Assembly (NCBI RefSeq): GCF_013403955.1
Contig: NZ_JABFDG010000002.1
Location: forward strand, 310,001 to 374,000
Source: Winogradskyella vidalii
Lineage (GTDB): Bacteria > Bacteroidota > Bacteroidia > Flavobacteriales > Flavobacteriaceae
Length of the DNA: 64,000 bases
Direction of reading: 5' to 3'
How positions within the stretch are numbered: the stretch's first letter is position 1; each line of letters starts with the position of its first letter. Made by a program: the position numbers and the translations under genes. The notes below the pieces were generated by a model that was not told where the DNA came from, did not search any database, and was given only the letters and a program-made list of their open reading frames with translations. Positions 8,685 through 18,060 of this stretch are shown piece by piece.

Positions 8685-9875
8685 TTATGACAACACCTCT
8701 TGTACTTTGTCAGCAGCTTCTTGAAATTCTGTTGCACTCATAACATCTAAACCAGAATTATCAATTAATTTCTTAGCGATGTCTGCATTTGTTCCTTGTA
8801 AACGTACAATGATTGGTACGTTAATGTTACCCATATTTTTATAAGCATCAATGACACCTTGTGCAACTCTGTCACAACGTACAATACCACCAAAAATGTT
8901 GATTAAGATGGCTTTTACAGCAGGATCTTTTAATATAATCTGAAAAGCGGCTTCTACTCTAGCGGCATCAGCAGTACCACCAACATCTAAAAAGTTAGCT
9001 GGCTCACCACCTGCTTGCTTAATTAAATCCATAGTAGCCATAGCTAAACCAGCACCATTTACCATACAACCAACGTTTCCGTCCAAGTCCACGTAGTTCA
9101 AACCTAAAGCACCTGCTTCAACTTCAATCTGGTTTTCTTCACGTAAATCTCTTAATTGAGCTAAATCTCTATGTCTGTATAAGGCGTTAGCATCTAAAGT
9201 TACTTTAGCATCAACAGCCATTATTTTATCATCACTAGTTTTTAAAACCGGATTGATTTCAAATAAAGACGCATCCGATTTATCATAAGCGGTATATAAA
9301 GCGGTAACAAACTTTGTCATCTCTTTAAAAGCTGTACCAGATAAGCCTAAGTTAAACGCAATACGACGCGCTTGAAAAGGTAAAATTCCTGTTGAAGGAT
9401 CAATCTCTTCATTATGTATTAAATGCGGTGTTTCTTCTGCAACTGTTTCAATATCCATACCACCTTCCGTAGAATATACAATCATATTTCTACCGTTTGC
9501 ACGATTTAATAAAACTGACATATAATATTCACTCGGCTCATTCTCTCCTGGATAGTAAACATCTTCTGCTACTAAAACTTGGTGTACACGTTTCCCCTCC
9601 GCAGAAGTTTGTGGTGTTACCAAATCCATTCCTATAATTTGTCCTGCGATATCTTCAACTTCCTGAAGGTTTTTAGCCAACTTAACGCCGCCACCTTTAC
9701 CACGTCCACCTGCATGAACCTGAGCTTTAATCACATGCCAACCTGTTGCTGTTTCAGCGGTTAATTGCTTCGCTGCATCTACAGCTTCTTTAGCACTTTG
9801 AGCTACAATCCCACGTTGGATACGTACGCCAAAACTACTTAATAATTCTTTTCCTTGATATTCGTGTAAATTCAT
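8685..9875 (-). CDS. sucC: Succinate--CoA ligase (ADP-forming) subunit beta
   Basis: Beta subunit of succinyl-CoA synthetase in the TCA cycle, which couples succinyl-CoA cleavage to ATP formation. The 396 residues are full length. The N-terminal ATP-grasp domain starts MNLHEYQGKELL and has the glycine-rich loop VHAGGRGKGGGVKLAK (about 52-67). The acidic metal-binding site FEINPVLKT (about 205) and the C-terminal CoA-ligase domain with NIFGGIVRCD (about 325-335) are also present. The alpha subunit sucD is not adjacent in this window. A good promoter (TTG-N20-TATTTTTG) lies just upstream. Confidence 0.97.
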   Translation of the reverse strand: MNLHEYQGKELLSSFGVRIQRGIVAQSAKEAVDAAKQLTAETATGWHVIKAQVHAGGRGKGGGVKLAKNLQEVEDIAGQIIGMDLVTPQTSAEGKRVHQVLVAEDVYYPGENEPSEYYMSVLLNRANGRNMIVYSTEGGMDIETVAEETPHLIHNEEIDPSTGILPFQARRIAFNLGLSGTAFKEMTKFVTALYTAYDKSDASLFEINPVLKTSDDKIMAVDAKVTLDANALYRHRDLAQLRDLREENQIEVEAGALGLNYVDLDGNVGCMVNGAGLAMATMDLIKQAGGEPANFLDVGGTADAARVEAAFQIILKDPAVKAILINIFGGIVRCDRVAQGVIDAYKNMGNINVPIIVRLQGTNADIAKKLIDNSGLDVMSATEFQEAADKVQEVLS

Positions 9876-9901
9876 TTTTAATCAGAAATTTATTGGTCGC
9901 A

Positions 9902-9932
9902 CAAAAATAAGCATACTAATAGTTTTTACCAA
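9902..9932 (-). promoter_or_regulatory. sucC promoter (-33 TTG, -7 TATTTTTG)
   Basis: On the minus strand a TTG (complement of 9930-9932) and TATTTTTG (complement of 9902-9909) are separated by 20 bases, matching the Bacteroidota housekeeping promoter. The leader to the ATG is about 25 bases. Confidence 0.65.
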
Positions 9933-10016
9933 TTGTTTTTATTGTTGATTTAAACTCTTAACAATACATTAATTTGAAAATAACCTTATTAACTTAAATA
10001 TTCTTTACTATTTTTT

Positions 10017-10673
10017 TTAATCAATTAAGCGCTTTATAGTAGAAAACGCTTTGTCAACCAAGTAGTCTTCAACAACAATTGTAAACTCATTAGTTGTAGA
10101 AACAACCTCGTATAAGGTGATATTTTCCCAAGCTAAACGTTTAAATATTTGATAATACAAGCCAACTATTTTAGAATTTCCTTTAGGTAAATATATACTA
10201 ATCGCTGATAATTTTTCTTGCAATCCAATTTGAGTTTCATGTGCAAATGCCTTGAGCACACTTTCTTTTTCAGAAGTTGAAATAATGATGTTACTTTCAA
10301 ACATTCCTCGTGTAAAAGCATAAAATATTTGATGATTCTCACTAATTGTTTCCAATATTTGAGAATGACTATTCACCAACGTCTTAGAATTCTGATACGT
10401 AAAATCACTTAAATTAGAACGGACTGTAATATCTCCTAATTCATTAAATGCTTTTTTTAAACTCTTAGAATTTTCGAGATTTAAAGGGTGTTGGTAACGC
10501 CGTAACGCCATCATAATAGCACCATCTTTAATAGGTTTCCGTAGCATTTTAGAAATCGGTTCATTTAAATCTTTTGCTAAGGCAGAAAAATTAATAATAT
10601 CTCGAGACAGTCCCTCTTCCAAAAAAGGACTCGCCACAATTATATCTTGCACACAAGAAGCAATGGTTTTCAC
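10017..10673 (-). CDS. ACT-domain-like protein, possible amino acid regulator
   Basis: A 218-residue cytoplasmic protein. The C-terminal ~65 residues (LSAISIYLPKGNSKIVGLYY ... VSTTNEFTIVVEDYLVDKAF) follow the beta-alpha-beta-beta-alpha-beta pattern of an ACT domain, as found at the end of aspartate kinases. The N-terminal part (about 10-60) is helical and may be a winged-helix-like region. There is no amino-acid kinase domain, so a label of aspartate kinase would be wrong. It is divergent from lysA with 171 bases between starts, which suggests a role in lysine or aspartate-family metabolism. That link is inference from context. Confidence 0.6.
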   Translation of the reverse strand: MKTIASCVQDIIVASPFLEEGLSRDIINFSALAKDLNEPISKMLRKPIKDGAIMMALRRYQHPLNLENSKSLKKAFNELGDITVRSNLSDFTYQNSKTLVNSHSQILETISENHQIFYAFTRGMFESNIIISTSEKESVLKAFAHETQIGLQEKLSAISIYLPKGNSKIVGLYYQIFKRLAWENITLYEVVSTTNEFTIVVEDYLVDKAFSTIKRLID

Positions 10674-10802
10674 AGGCTTAAATTTTAATGACTCCTAAAC
10701 AGAATAACTTTATAATGCCTAATTAGTCTTGTTAATTATTTAACATTTTGTGTAAAAATAGTAATTTTTTAGTATTTATATGTTTTAACTAATGATTACA
10801 TT

Positions 10803-10810
10803 TACTTTTG
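10803..10810 (+). promoter_or_regulatory. -7 promoter element TACTTTTG of lysA
   Basis: TAnnTTTG match 34 bases before the lysA ATG. It sits in the divergent region shared with the ACT-like gene. Confidence 0.5.
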
Positions 10811-10844
10811 ACCCACAAAATAAAAACTTTAAGATTTAAATAAA

Positions 10845-12050
10845 ATGAAAGAAAACACCTTATTAAAAATTGCAAAAGACTTTGGAAGTCCTGTATATGT
10901 ATATGATGCTGAAAAAATTGAGTTTCAATACAAACGCTTAACAAAAGCATTTAGTAAGGTAAAACATTTAAAATTAAACTATGCCGTTAAAGCATTATCT
11001 AATATATCCGTATTAAAACTCTTTAATAAATTGGGTTCTGGAATTGATACCGTTTCAATTCAAGAATTAAAACTAGGATTAAAAGCGGGTTTTAGACCAG
11101 AAGAAATCATTTTCACACCAAATGGCGTATCGCTTGAAGAAATTGAAGAAGCTGCAAAGCTAGGCGTTCAAATTAACATTGACAATCTAACCATTTTAGA
11201 GCAATTTGGAACGAAACATCCAGAGGTTCCTGTTTGTATTCGCATAAATCCACATGTTATGGCCGGAGGAAACACTAATATCTCTGTTGGACATATTGAT
11301 AGTAAATTTGGAATCTCTATACACCAAATACCATTATTACTTCGTATTGTAGAAAATACAAAAATGAATATCAACGGGATTCACATGCACACTGGAAGTG
11401 ACATTTTAGATATTGATGTCTTTTTATATGCCAGTGAAATTTTATTTGAAACGGCAAAAAACTTTAAAACCTTAGAGTTTATTGATTTCGGATCAGGATT
11501 TAAAGTTCCTTATAAAACAGGCGATATTGAAACTAATATTGAAGAATTAGGCGAAAAACTATCGGAACGTTTTAATCAATTCTGCAAAGAATACGGCAAA
11601 GAATTAACCTTGGCTTTTGAACCTGGAAAATTTTTAGTGAGTGAAGCTGGCGTGTTTTTAGCGAAAGTAAATGTAGTAAAACAAACGACTTCAACTGTTT
11701 TTGCTCAGATTGATTCTGGTTTTAATCACTTAATTAGACCTATGCTTTATGGTTCTCAACATGAAATCGTTAACCTTTCTAATCCAAAAGGTCGCGAACG
11801 CTTTTATTCGGTTGTTGGTTATATTTGCGAAACAGACACATTTGCCAATAATAGACGAATTCCAGAAATAACTGAAGGCGATATTCTAAGTTTTAAAAAT
11901 GCTGGTGCGTATTGCTACTCTATGGCTAGCAACTATAATTCACGCTACAGACCTGCTGAAGTATTAATCTATAAAGGAAAAGCACATCTTATTAGAAAGC
12001 GCGAAACGTTTGATGATATTTTAAACAACCAAGTAGATATTACCCTTTAA
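10845..12050 (+). CDS. lysA: Diaminopimelate decarboxylase
   Basis: PLP-dependent fold-type III decarboxylase that converts meso-diaminopimelate to L-lysine, the last step of lysine synthesis. The 401 residues fit the family. The PLP lysine lies in LNYAVKAL (Lys49). HMHTGSDI (about 183-190), the phosphate-binding loop in DFGSGFKVPY, EPGKFLVSEAG (about 260) and the CETDTF substrate-site motif (about 327) are all visible. GAYCYSMASNYN near the C-terminus completes the active site at the dimer interface. The divergent neighbour encodes an ACT-like protein that may sense an amino acid. Confidence 0.96.
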   Translation: MKENTLLKIAKDFGSPVYVYDAEKIEFQYKRLTKAFSKVKHLKLNYAVKALSNISVLKLFNKLGSGIDTVSIQELKLGLKAGFRPEEIIFTPNGVSLEEIEEAAKLGVQINIDNLTILEQFGTKHPEVPVCIRINPHVMAGGNTNISVGHIDSKFGISIHQIPLLLRIVENTKMNINGIHMHTGSDILDIDVFLYASEILFETAKNFKTLEFIDFGSGFKVPYKTGDIETNIEELGEKLSERFNQFCKEYGKELTLAFEPGKFLVSEAGVFLAKVNVVKQTTSTVFAQIDSGFNHLIRPMLYGSQHEIVNLSNPKGRERFYSVVGYICETDTFANNRRIPEITEGDILSFKNAGAYCYSMASNYNSRYRPAEVLIYKGKAHLIRKRETFDDILNNQVDITL

Positions 12051-12106
12051 TTTTTTTTGCGTTAACCTTTTATTGTTTTAAAGCATATTTGCGTTGTGAT
12101 TGCTGC

Positions 12107-12114
12107 TATCTTTG
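12107..12114 (+). promoter_or_regulatory. -7 promoter element TATCTTTG
   Basis: TAnnTTTG match 23 bases before the ATG of the AI-2E family permease. TTG triplets lie 10 and 15 bases upstream, shorter than ideal spacing. Confidence 0.45.
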
Positions 12115-12137
12115 ATTGTTACTAACACAACTTAAAT

Positions 12138-13175
12138 ATGAAACAAATTGCGCCTAGAATAATCCGCCAAATTTTTGTTTTACTATTAATTATACTCTCT
12201 GGTAGTTTAATTTTTAGTGAAATGTTACCCTATTTGAGTGGTGTTTTAGGCGCAATAACGTTTTATATATTATTACGAAAAATGATGAAGCGTCTCGTCA
12301 ATGAGCGTAATTGGAACCCTAAACTAGCAGCCATAACGCTTTTGCTTGGGTCGTTTTTTGTTATTTTAATTCCACTTACCGGTTTTGGAATTATGCTAGG
12401 CAACAAAATTTCAGATGTTGCCAGTAATAGTGAAAAAGTTATTGATGGTTTTAAAGAATTAATTGGTGAAATAAAATTTAAAACGGGGATTGATATCAAC
12501 TCACAAATTGATACTGAATCTATAACCACTTGGCTCTCCAAAAGTGCGCAGAGTATGGCTGGAGACACATTTAATCTTTTTATTGCTATAAGTTTAATGT
12601 ATTTTATGTTGTACTTTATGTTAACTAACCGAAAAAAACTAAGAGAATCGTTGCGAAATTATATCCCAATGGGTTCAAATAGCTTAAATCAAATTGGTGA
12701 TGAAATACAAGCCATGGTTAAATCTAATGCTATTGGAATTCCTTTGGTTGCTATTGCACAAGGTGTAATTGCCCTCATCGGATTTTTAATTTTTGGCGTT
12801 GAAGAACCGCTATTTTGGTTTGTAATTGTCACTATTGGCTCCATGATTCCGTTTATAGGTACTTTTGTAGGTATTATTCCTGTTTTTATTTTAACATTAT
12901 CTTCAGGTAATACATTTCAAGCTTGGGGAATTTTAATTTATGGCTTTGTCGTGGTTGGCTTAACCGATAACATTATTCGATTATATGCCCTTCAAAAACT
13001 AGATGATGTTCACCCCTTAATCACGCTTATTGGAGTCATCGTAGGCGTCCCTTTATTTGGATTTATTGGTTTAATTTTTGGACCTTTATTAATCAGTATT
13101 TTTATGGCATTGGTAAAAATCTATACGAGCGAATATAGCAAGTCAATCGACCAATCGACTACAGACCATAATTAA
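12138..13175 (+). CDS. AI-2E family transporter (PerM/YdiK-like membrane protein)
   Basis: A 345-residue polytopic inner-membrane protein of the AI-2E exporter/PerM superfamily. It has hydrophobic segments near residues 12-45 and 70-90, a soluble stretch about 95-140, then about four to five segments to residue 325. The family signature region around GVEEPLFWFVIVTIGSMIPF (about 218-237) and the following GIIPVFIL and DNIIRLYAL are present. Members export small molecules or act in Na+/H+ exchange, and the substrate cannot be deduced here. It is downstream of lysA but has its own promoter element. The hydrophilic tail SKSIDQSTTDHN is cytoplasmic. Confidence 0.9.
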   Translation: MKQIAPRIIRQIFVLLLIILSGSLIFSEMLPYLSGVLGAITFYILLRKMMKRLVNERNWNPKLAAITLLLGSFFVILIPLTGFGIMLGNKISDVASNSEKVIDGFKELIGEIKFKTGIDINSQIDTESITTWLSKSAQSMAGDTFNLFIAISLMYFMLYFMLTNRKKLRESLRNYIPMGSNSLNQIGDEIQAMVKSNAIGIPLVAIAQGVIALIGFLIFGVEEPLFWFVIVTIGSMIPFIGTFVGIIPVFILTLSSGNTFQAWGILIYGFVVVGLTDNIIRLYALQKLDDVHPLITLIGVIVGVPLFGFIGLIFGPLLISIFMALVKIYTSEYSKSIDQSTTDHN

Positions 13176-13246
13176 ATTATAGATTGGCAATTAAGTTATT
13201 TGTAACTTTATAAAATTGTTATAATTAATTTAATTAATCCTCTCCT

Positions 13247-16200
13247 ATGAATGCGCAATCGTCAACTCATCCACAAACCTCTCTTTTCACTTTACTTTTT
13301 CTATTTGCAAGTTTTTTATCATTTGCACAAGGCACAAGATTACTAAGACAACCAGATATAAGCTCAACTCATATTACTTATACTTATGGAAGCGATATTT
13401 GGGTTTCTAAACTGAATTCTAGTGATGCTAAACGGATTACTTCAACTGCTGCAAGTGAATCTAACCCCTACTTTTCTCCTGATGGAAATTGGATTGCTTT
13501 CAGTTCTAACAGAGCTGGCACCAACAATGTTTATGTTGTTTCTACAAATGGCGGAGAACCAAAACGCTTAACTTGGCATCCAAGCGGATCAACCGTTAGA
13601 GGTTGGACCAACGACGGCAAACATATATTATTTGCTAGCAATAGAGAAACGGCACCACGCCCTTACAACAGACTTTATACCATTCCTGTTGAAGGCGGAG
13701 CACCCCAATTAATAACTAAACAATGGGGAAATGACGGTGCTTATTCACCTGACGGAAAACATTTGATTTTAGACAAAATGGATCGTTGGGATGAAGAATG
13801 GCGTGCCTACAGAGGCGGGCAAAATACCCCACTGATTATATTAGATTTAGAAACTCAGGAGGAAATTTTACTTCCTAATAAACACACTACGGATATTCAA
13901 CCAATGTGGTTAGGTAATACCATTTATTTCTTATCGGACAGCGATTTAGTGTCTAATATTTGGTCTTATAATCCCACAAGCAAAGCCCTAACCCAAATCA
14001 CAAAATTTGAAGGTTCTGATATTAAATGGCTAAGCGGTAATGCGAATATTTTAGTTTATGAACGCGACGGTTATTTACACACCATGGATATTTCCACTGG
14101 GAAATCCACACAATTATCAATTAATGTGGTTGGTGATTTTCCTTGGTCCGAAACGAAGTGGGAAGATGTTTCAAATTCTACACGCTCCGCTTCGTTATCT
14201 CCAAATGGTAAACGTGCTATTATGCAATCGCGTGGCGACATATTTACTATTCCAGTAGAATTTGGTGATTCTAGAAATATTACCGAAAGCTCTGGTACCG
14301 CAGACAGACGACCAATTTGGTCTCCAAAAGGAGATAAAATAGCGTGGTTTTCTGATGCTGACAGAAAAAATTATGCCTTAATGATTTCGGATCAAGATGG
14401 TTTAACTGACCCTGAAGCGATTTCTATTGGCGAATCTAAATTAGGATGGAATCCGACCTGGTCTCCCGATGGAAAACATATTGCCTTTGTTGATGATGAT
14501 GTAAGATTACGCTATGTAAACCTAGAAACCAAAAAGATTAAAACAATTGATGTCGGAGGAACAAATTTAGAACGTAACAGTATTGAATTAAAATGGTCTC
14601 CAGACAGTAACTACATTGCTTATGAAAAAGCAGCTTCAAATAACTTTAGACAAATCTATATCTACACTTTAGAAAAAGATAGCACAACACCAATAACAGA
14701 TACGTTTGCCGATTCCTTTTCTCCTGCTTGGGATTTAAATCAAAAACAACTTTATTTTTTAGCCAGCACAGATGTGGCATTGGCTTCCGGTTGGGCAAAT
14801 ACAAGTTCTATGACTGCCGATCCAGCTTATGCTGCCTACGTAATTAACTTAGATGCCAATGACGATTCGCCGTTTAAACCTAAAAGTGACGAAGAAGCCA
14901 TTAAAAAAGAAGATGGTGAGAAAAATGATGACAAAAAAGACGATAACGATTCGAAAGACAAAAAGGACGACGAGAAAAAACCGATGCTTATAGATTTCGA
15001 AAATATTGGACGTAGAACATTGGCGCTACCAATACCTTCAAGAAATTACGGCTATATTATTGCTGGTCCAAAAGGATCGATATTTATCTCGGAATACATG
15101 CCGAATAGTAGAAGCGCCACATTACATAAGTTTAACCTTAACAAACAGGATCTTAAAGAATTTGCTTCTGGAGTAAGATCTGTTACAGTCACCACCAACG
15201 GTGAACACATGCTAGCTCAAATTAATGGTAATTGGAAAGTCATAAATACAGGAGGAAATGATGCCAAAGGAGGCAAACGTTTAAAAGTAAATCTTCAAAT
15301 GAAATTAAATCGTTCTGCCGAGTGGGAACAAATGTTTGAAGAAGCTTGGCGTTACGAACGTGATTATTTTTATGATTCTAATATGCATGGTCGAGATTGG
15401 AATGTTGTTTACAAACGTTACGCCCCATTAGTCCCTTTTATAAAACATCGTGCAGACTTATATTATATTTTAGATCAAGTTAATGGTGAATTATCTGTCG
15501 GTCATAGTTTTGTCCGTGGTGGCGATTACCCAGATATTGAACGTTCTACAACGGGATTACTCGGAGCAGATATCATTAGCGATAAATCCCATTGGAAAAT
15601 TGACCGTATATACACAACGGAAAGCTGGAATCCTGGTTTAACAGGACCTTTGGATGCGCCCGGTTTGAATATAAAAGAAGGCCAATATATCGTTGGAATT
15701 AATGGCAAAGAAATTAAAGCTGACGACAATTTTTATGAATATTTAGACGGCACATCTGGTAAACAAACCATTCTTCATATTAATGACAAAGCAGAATTTA
15801 AAGACAATTGGCAAGAAATTGTTGAGCCTATTCGAAATGAAAATTCATTGAGACAACGTACTTGGGTTGAAGACAACCGCAGAATGGTAGATAAATTATC
15901 CAATGGTCGCTTAGGCTATATCTGGGTGCCTAATACAGGAGGTCCTGGCTTTGTATCTTTTAATCGCTATTATTTTGCACAACAAGACAAAGAAGGTGCT
16001 GTTATAGATGAACGCTTTAATGGTGGTGGTTTATTAGATGATTACATGGTAGATTTAATGACACGCAGTCTTAGAGCAGGATTAACAAATGAAGTCCCCA
16101 ACGGAAAACCATTGACACTTCCTGCAGGGATATTAGGCCCAAAAGTTTTATTGATTAATGAACTCGCTGGCTCTGGTGGCGACTTTTTTCCATGGGTATT

Positions 16201-16516
16201 TAGACAGCAAAATGTTGGTAAATTAATTGGTATGACCACTTGGGGAGGCTTGGTAAAATCGTCCACACATTATGCGCTCATTGATGGCGGCTCATTAACA
16301 GCACCCGATAATGCCGTATTTGACCCAATCAATAATAAATGGGTAGCCGAGAACGAAGGCGTAGCACCAGATATTGAAGTGAGACAAGATGCAAAAGCAC
16401 TATCTGATGGAAAAGACCCACAACTTGAAAAAGCTATTGAAGAACTAATGAAACAATTAGGTACTAAAAAAGAGGTTAAAGTTCCTCAGTATCCACAACC
16501 TGCCAAAGGCAATTAA
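13247..16516 (+). CDS. Tricorn-like S41 family peptidase, exported
   Basis: A large 1089-residue secreted or periplasmic protease. A signal peptide (LFTLLFLFASFLSFAQG) is followed by WD40/TolB-like beta-propeller repeats (about 30-540; FSPDGNWIAFSSN, YSPDGKHLI, WSPDGKHIAFV). A highly charged Asp/Lys linker follows (about 550-580), then a tricorn core region, a PDZ-like region (about 770-860) and the C-terminal S41 catalytic domain. The serine nucleophile lies in AGSGGDFFPW (Ser976), with TTWGGLV just after. Tricorn relatives degrade peptides, and the propellers gate access. The gene is solitary and ends before a long palindrome. TTG-N16-TAACTTTA (13184-13210) is a plausible promoter. Confidence 0.94.
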   Translation: MNAQSSTHPQTSLFTLLFLFASFLSFAQGTRLLRQPDISSTHITYTYGSDIWVSKLNSSDAKRITSTAASESNPYFSPDGNWIAFSSNRAGTNNVYVVSTNGGEPKRLTWHPSGSTVRGWTNDGKHILFASNRETAPRPYNRLYTIPVEGGAPQLITKQWGNDGAYSPDGKHLILDKMDRWDEEWRAYRGGQNTPLIILDLETQEEILLPNKHTTDIQPMWLGNTIYFLSDSDLVSNIWSYNPTSKALTQITKFEGSDIKWLSGNANILVYERDGYLHTMDISTGKSTQLSINVVGDFPWSETKWEDVSNSTRSASLSPNGKRAIMQSRGDIFTIPVEFGDSRNITESSGTADRRPIWSPKGDKIAWFSDADRKNYALMISDQDGLTDPEAISIGESKLGWNPTWSPDGKHIAFVDDDVRLRYVNLETKKIKTIDVGGTNLERNSIELKWSPDSNYIAYEKAASNNFRQIYIYTLEKDSTTPITDTFADSFSPAWDLNQKQLYFLASTDVALASGWANTSSMTADPAYAAYVINLDANDDSPFKPKSDEEAIKKEDGEKNDDKKDDNDSKDKKDDEKKPMLIDFENIGRRTLALPIPSRNYGYIIAGPKGSIFISEYMPNSRSATLHKFNLNKQDLKEFASGVRSVTVTTNGEHMLAQINGNWKVINTGGNDAKGGKRLKVNLQMKLNRSAEWEQMFEEAWRYERDYFYDSNMHGRDWNVVYKRYAPLVPFIKHRADLYYILDQVNGELSVGHSFVRGGDYPDIERSTTGLLGADIISDKSHWKIDRIYTTESWNPGLTGPLDAPGLNIKEGQYIVGINGKEIKADDNFYEYLDGTSGKQTILHINDKAEFKDNWQEIVEPIRNENSLRQRTWVEDNRRMVDKLSNGRLGYIWVPNTGGPGFVSFNRYYFAQQDKEGAVIDERFNGGGLLDDYMVDLMTRSLRAGLTNEVPNGKPLTLPAGILGPKVLLINELAGSGGDFFPWVFRQQNVGKLIGMTTWGGLVKSSTHYALIDGGSLTAPDNAVFDPINNKWVAENEGVAPDIEVRQDAKALSDGKDPQLEKAIEELMKQLGTKKEVKVPQYPQPAKGN

Positions 16517-16560
16517 AATAAAATTATGAATTGGTATCGCATTGGTACTTGCAGTAATTC

Positions 16561-16597
16561 CTTTCGTAAGATTTAAAAATTTTAAATCTTACGAAAG
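16561..16597. terminator. 37-bp near-perfect palindrome between converging genes
   Basis: Two 18-bp perfectly complementary arms (16561-16578 and 16580-16597; ends CTTTCGTAAG and CTTACGAAAG) around one central base. It lies between the converging S41 peptidase and DinB-like genes. It probably acts as a terminator or transcript-end structure, although it lacks a clean U-tract. Confidence 0.6.
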
Positions 16598-16601
16598 CGA
16601 A

Positions 16602-17138
16602 CTATTCGCGTAATTTACCTGTAAAAAAATTAACCTTAGGATTCATATAATTTCCTGAAGACCGTCTGTAAATAGACAATTGTCCGCAGTGCCAAATTGA
16701 ATCTGCAATGGCTCCATTAACCAGGTTCCACAATGGAAACTCTCGGTCTTCAAAAATAATTTTGAATTGTGAAATATCATCACTTGCTCTTAAAATATCT
16801 GCTGCTGTTTTAAGATTTTGTAATGTTTTAGCTCGTAATTCTAAATAGTTTAAATTGTCTTCAACTTTAATATTAGATTGCTTTAATGTGGCATTAATAA
16901 TGACTTTAGACAAGTCGAAAATATGACTAATCGTTTCTAAAGTTGTTTTACCATTATCATAAGCTTTATAAGCCAAATCTGTTTCTTTTAAACCTTCACT
17001 AGACCAATAAAACCGAAAGCCCAAAGCATCAATCATTCTTGCTGCCATTGTGCCTGCTGTAAAGTCCTCAGGATAATCTGGAATTTCATAATAAGGAAGT
17101 TCCGCTTCAGATGATGATTTAATTGTATTAGTAATCAT
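16602..17138 (-). CDS. DinB-like helical protein
   Basis: A 178-residue cytoplasmic protein resembling the DinB/YfiT four-helix metalloprotein family. It has helix-rich spacing, ETISHIFDLSK (about 85) and the C-terminal box IADSIWHCGQLSIYRRSSGN (about 147-166), with its His and HxGQ-like pattern matching the third metal-binding histidine region. DinB-family proteins bind a divalent metal and include thiol transferases, but no specific reaction can be given. It lies 32 bases after the PPK2 gene on the same strand, so it may be the end of that operon. Confidence 0.72.
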   Translation of the reverse strand: MITNTIKSSSEAELPYYEIPDYPEDFTAGTMAARMIDALGFRFYWSSEGLKETDLAYKAYDNGKTTLETISHIFDLSKVIINATLKQSNIKVEDNLNYLELRAKTLQNLKTAADILRASDDISQFKIIFEDREFPLWNLVNGAIADSIWHCGQLSIYRRSSGNYMNPKVNFFTGKLRE

Positions 17139-17170
17139 AAGTAAGTAATTATAAAACTATTAAATGCGGT

Positions 17171-18049
17171 TTATTCATTTTCTAACTGCGCTTTATACGT
17201 ATCGATATTCGCCTTTAACTCCGGAGCTAATTCAGGTTCTCTAATATCTTTGTATTCTTTTAGTGTATCATATAGAATTTTAGCTACAATGTAACGAGCT
17301 GTTGGTTTATCGTCTGCAGGAATATTATACCAGGGTGCCTTTGGCTTCGATGTTTTATTAATAGCATCTTCATAACAAGTTTGGTAACTGTCCCAATGTT
17401 CGCGCTCATCTAGATCATCTGGTGAAAACTTCCAATTTTTGTTAGGCTTATTTAAGCGTCTTAACAAGCGGCTTTTTTGTTCTTCTTTAGAGATATTTAG
17501 AAAGAATTTAAAAATAATAGTTCCATTGTCTGCAATATGCTTTTCAAAATTATTAATTTCATTAAATCGTTTCTCCCAAAAAGCATTATCTACATCCTCT
17601 ACTGATGTGATATCTGGCATATTTTCAGACATCAAATATTGCGGATGTACTCTGGTGACCAATACATTTTCGTAATGGGTTCTATTAAAAATACCAAACT
17701 TTCCTCGTGCAGGTAATGCTTTTATATGACGCCAAAGATAATCGTGTTTTAACTCTAAATCAGTAGGTGTTTTAAAACTGTGCGCTACAATACCTCTGAC
17801 ATTAAATTCTTTAAAGACTTCACGAATTAAACTGTCCTTACCAGCCGTATCCATACCCTGAATACAAAACAATACGGCATATTTTCCATGCGCATACATA
17901 GCGTTTTGAATCTCCGCTAAATCTTCACTGACTTTTCTTAGTTTTTTTTCAATCTTTTTTTCTTTTTCATCTAAATCATAAGACGTTGGGAGGTCTTTGA
18001 TATCAATTTGTTTTGAAATTTTAAAATCATTAATGTCTATATCTTTCAT
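17171..18049 (-). CDS. Polyphosphate kinase 2 family protein
   Basis: PPK2 enzymes move phosphate between polyphosphate and nucleotides (NDP or NMP), in the cytoplasm. The 292 residues contain Walker A GMDTAGKDS (65-73), the family stretch RGIVAHSFKTPT (about 84-95), HDYLWRH, the Walker B-like GIFNRTHYE (about 118-126) and the lid arginines RLLRRLNKPNKNWKFSP. The length and single domain fit class I or III PPK2; the class cannot be settled by reading. Its start is 11 bases after the NtrC-like regulator gene on the same strand, so the two are likely co-transcribed. Confidence 0.93.
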   Translation of the reverse strand: MKDIDINDFKISKQIDIKDLPTSYDLDEKEKKIEKKLRKVSEDLAEIQNAMYAHGKYAVLFCIQGMDTAGKDSLIREVFKEFNVRGIVAHSFKTPTDLELKHDYLWRHIKALPARGKFGIFNRTHYENVLVTRVHPQYLMSENMPDITSVEDVDNAFWEKRFNEINNFEKHIADNGTIIFKFFLNISKEEQKSRLLRRLNKPNKNWKFSPDDLDEREHWDSYQTCYEDAINKTSKPKAPWYNIPADDKPTARYIVAKILYDTLKEYKDIREPELAPELKANIDTYKAQLENE

Positions 18050-18060
18050 AACTCTGTTTT

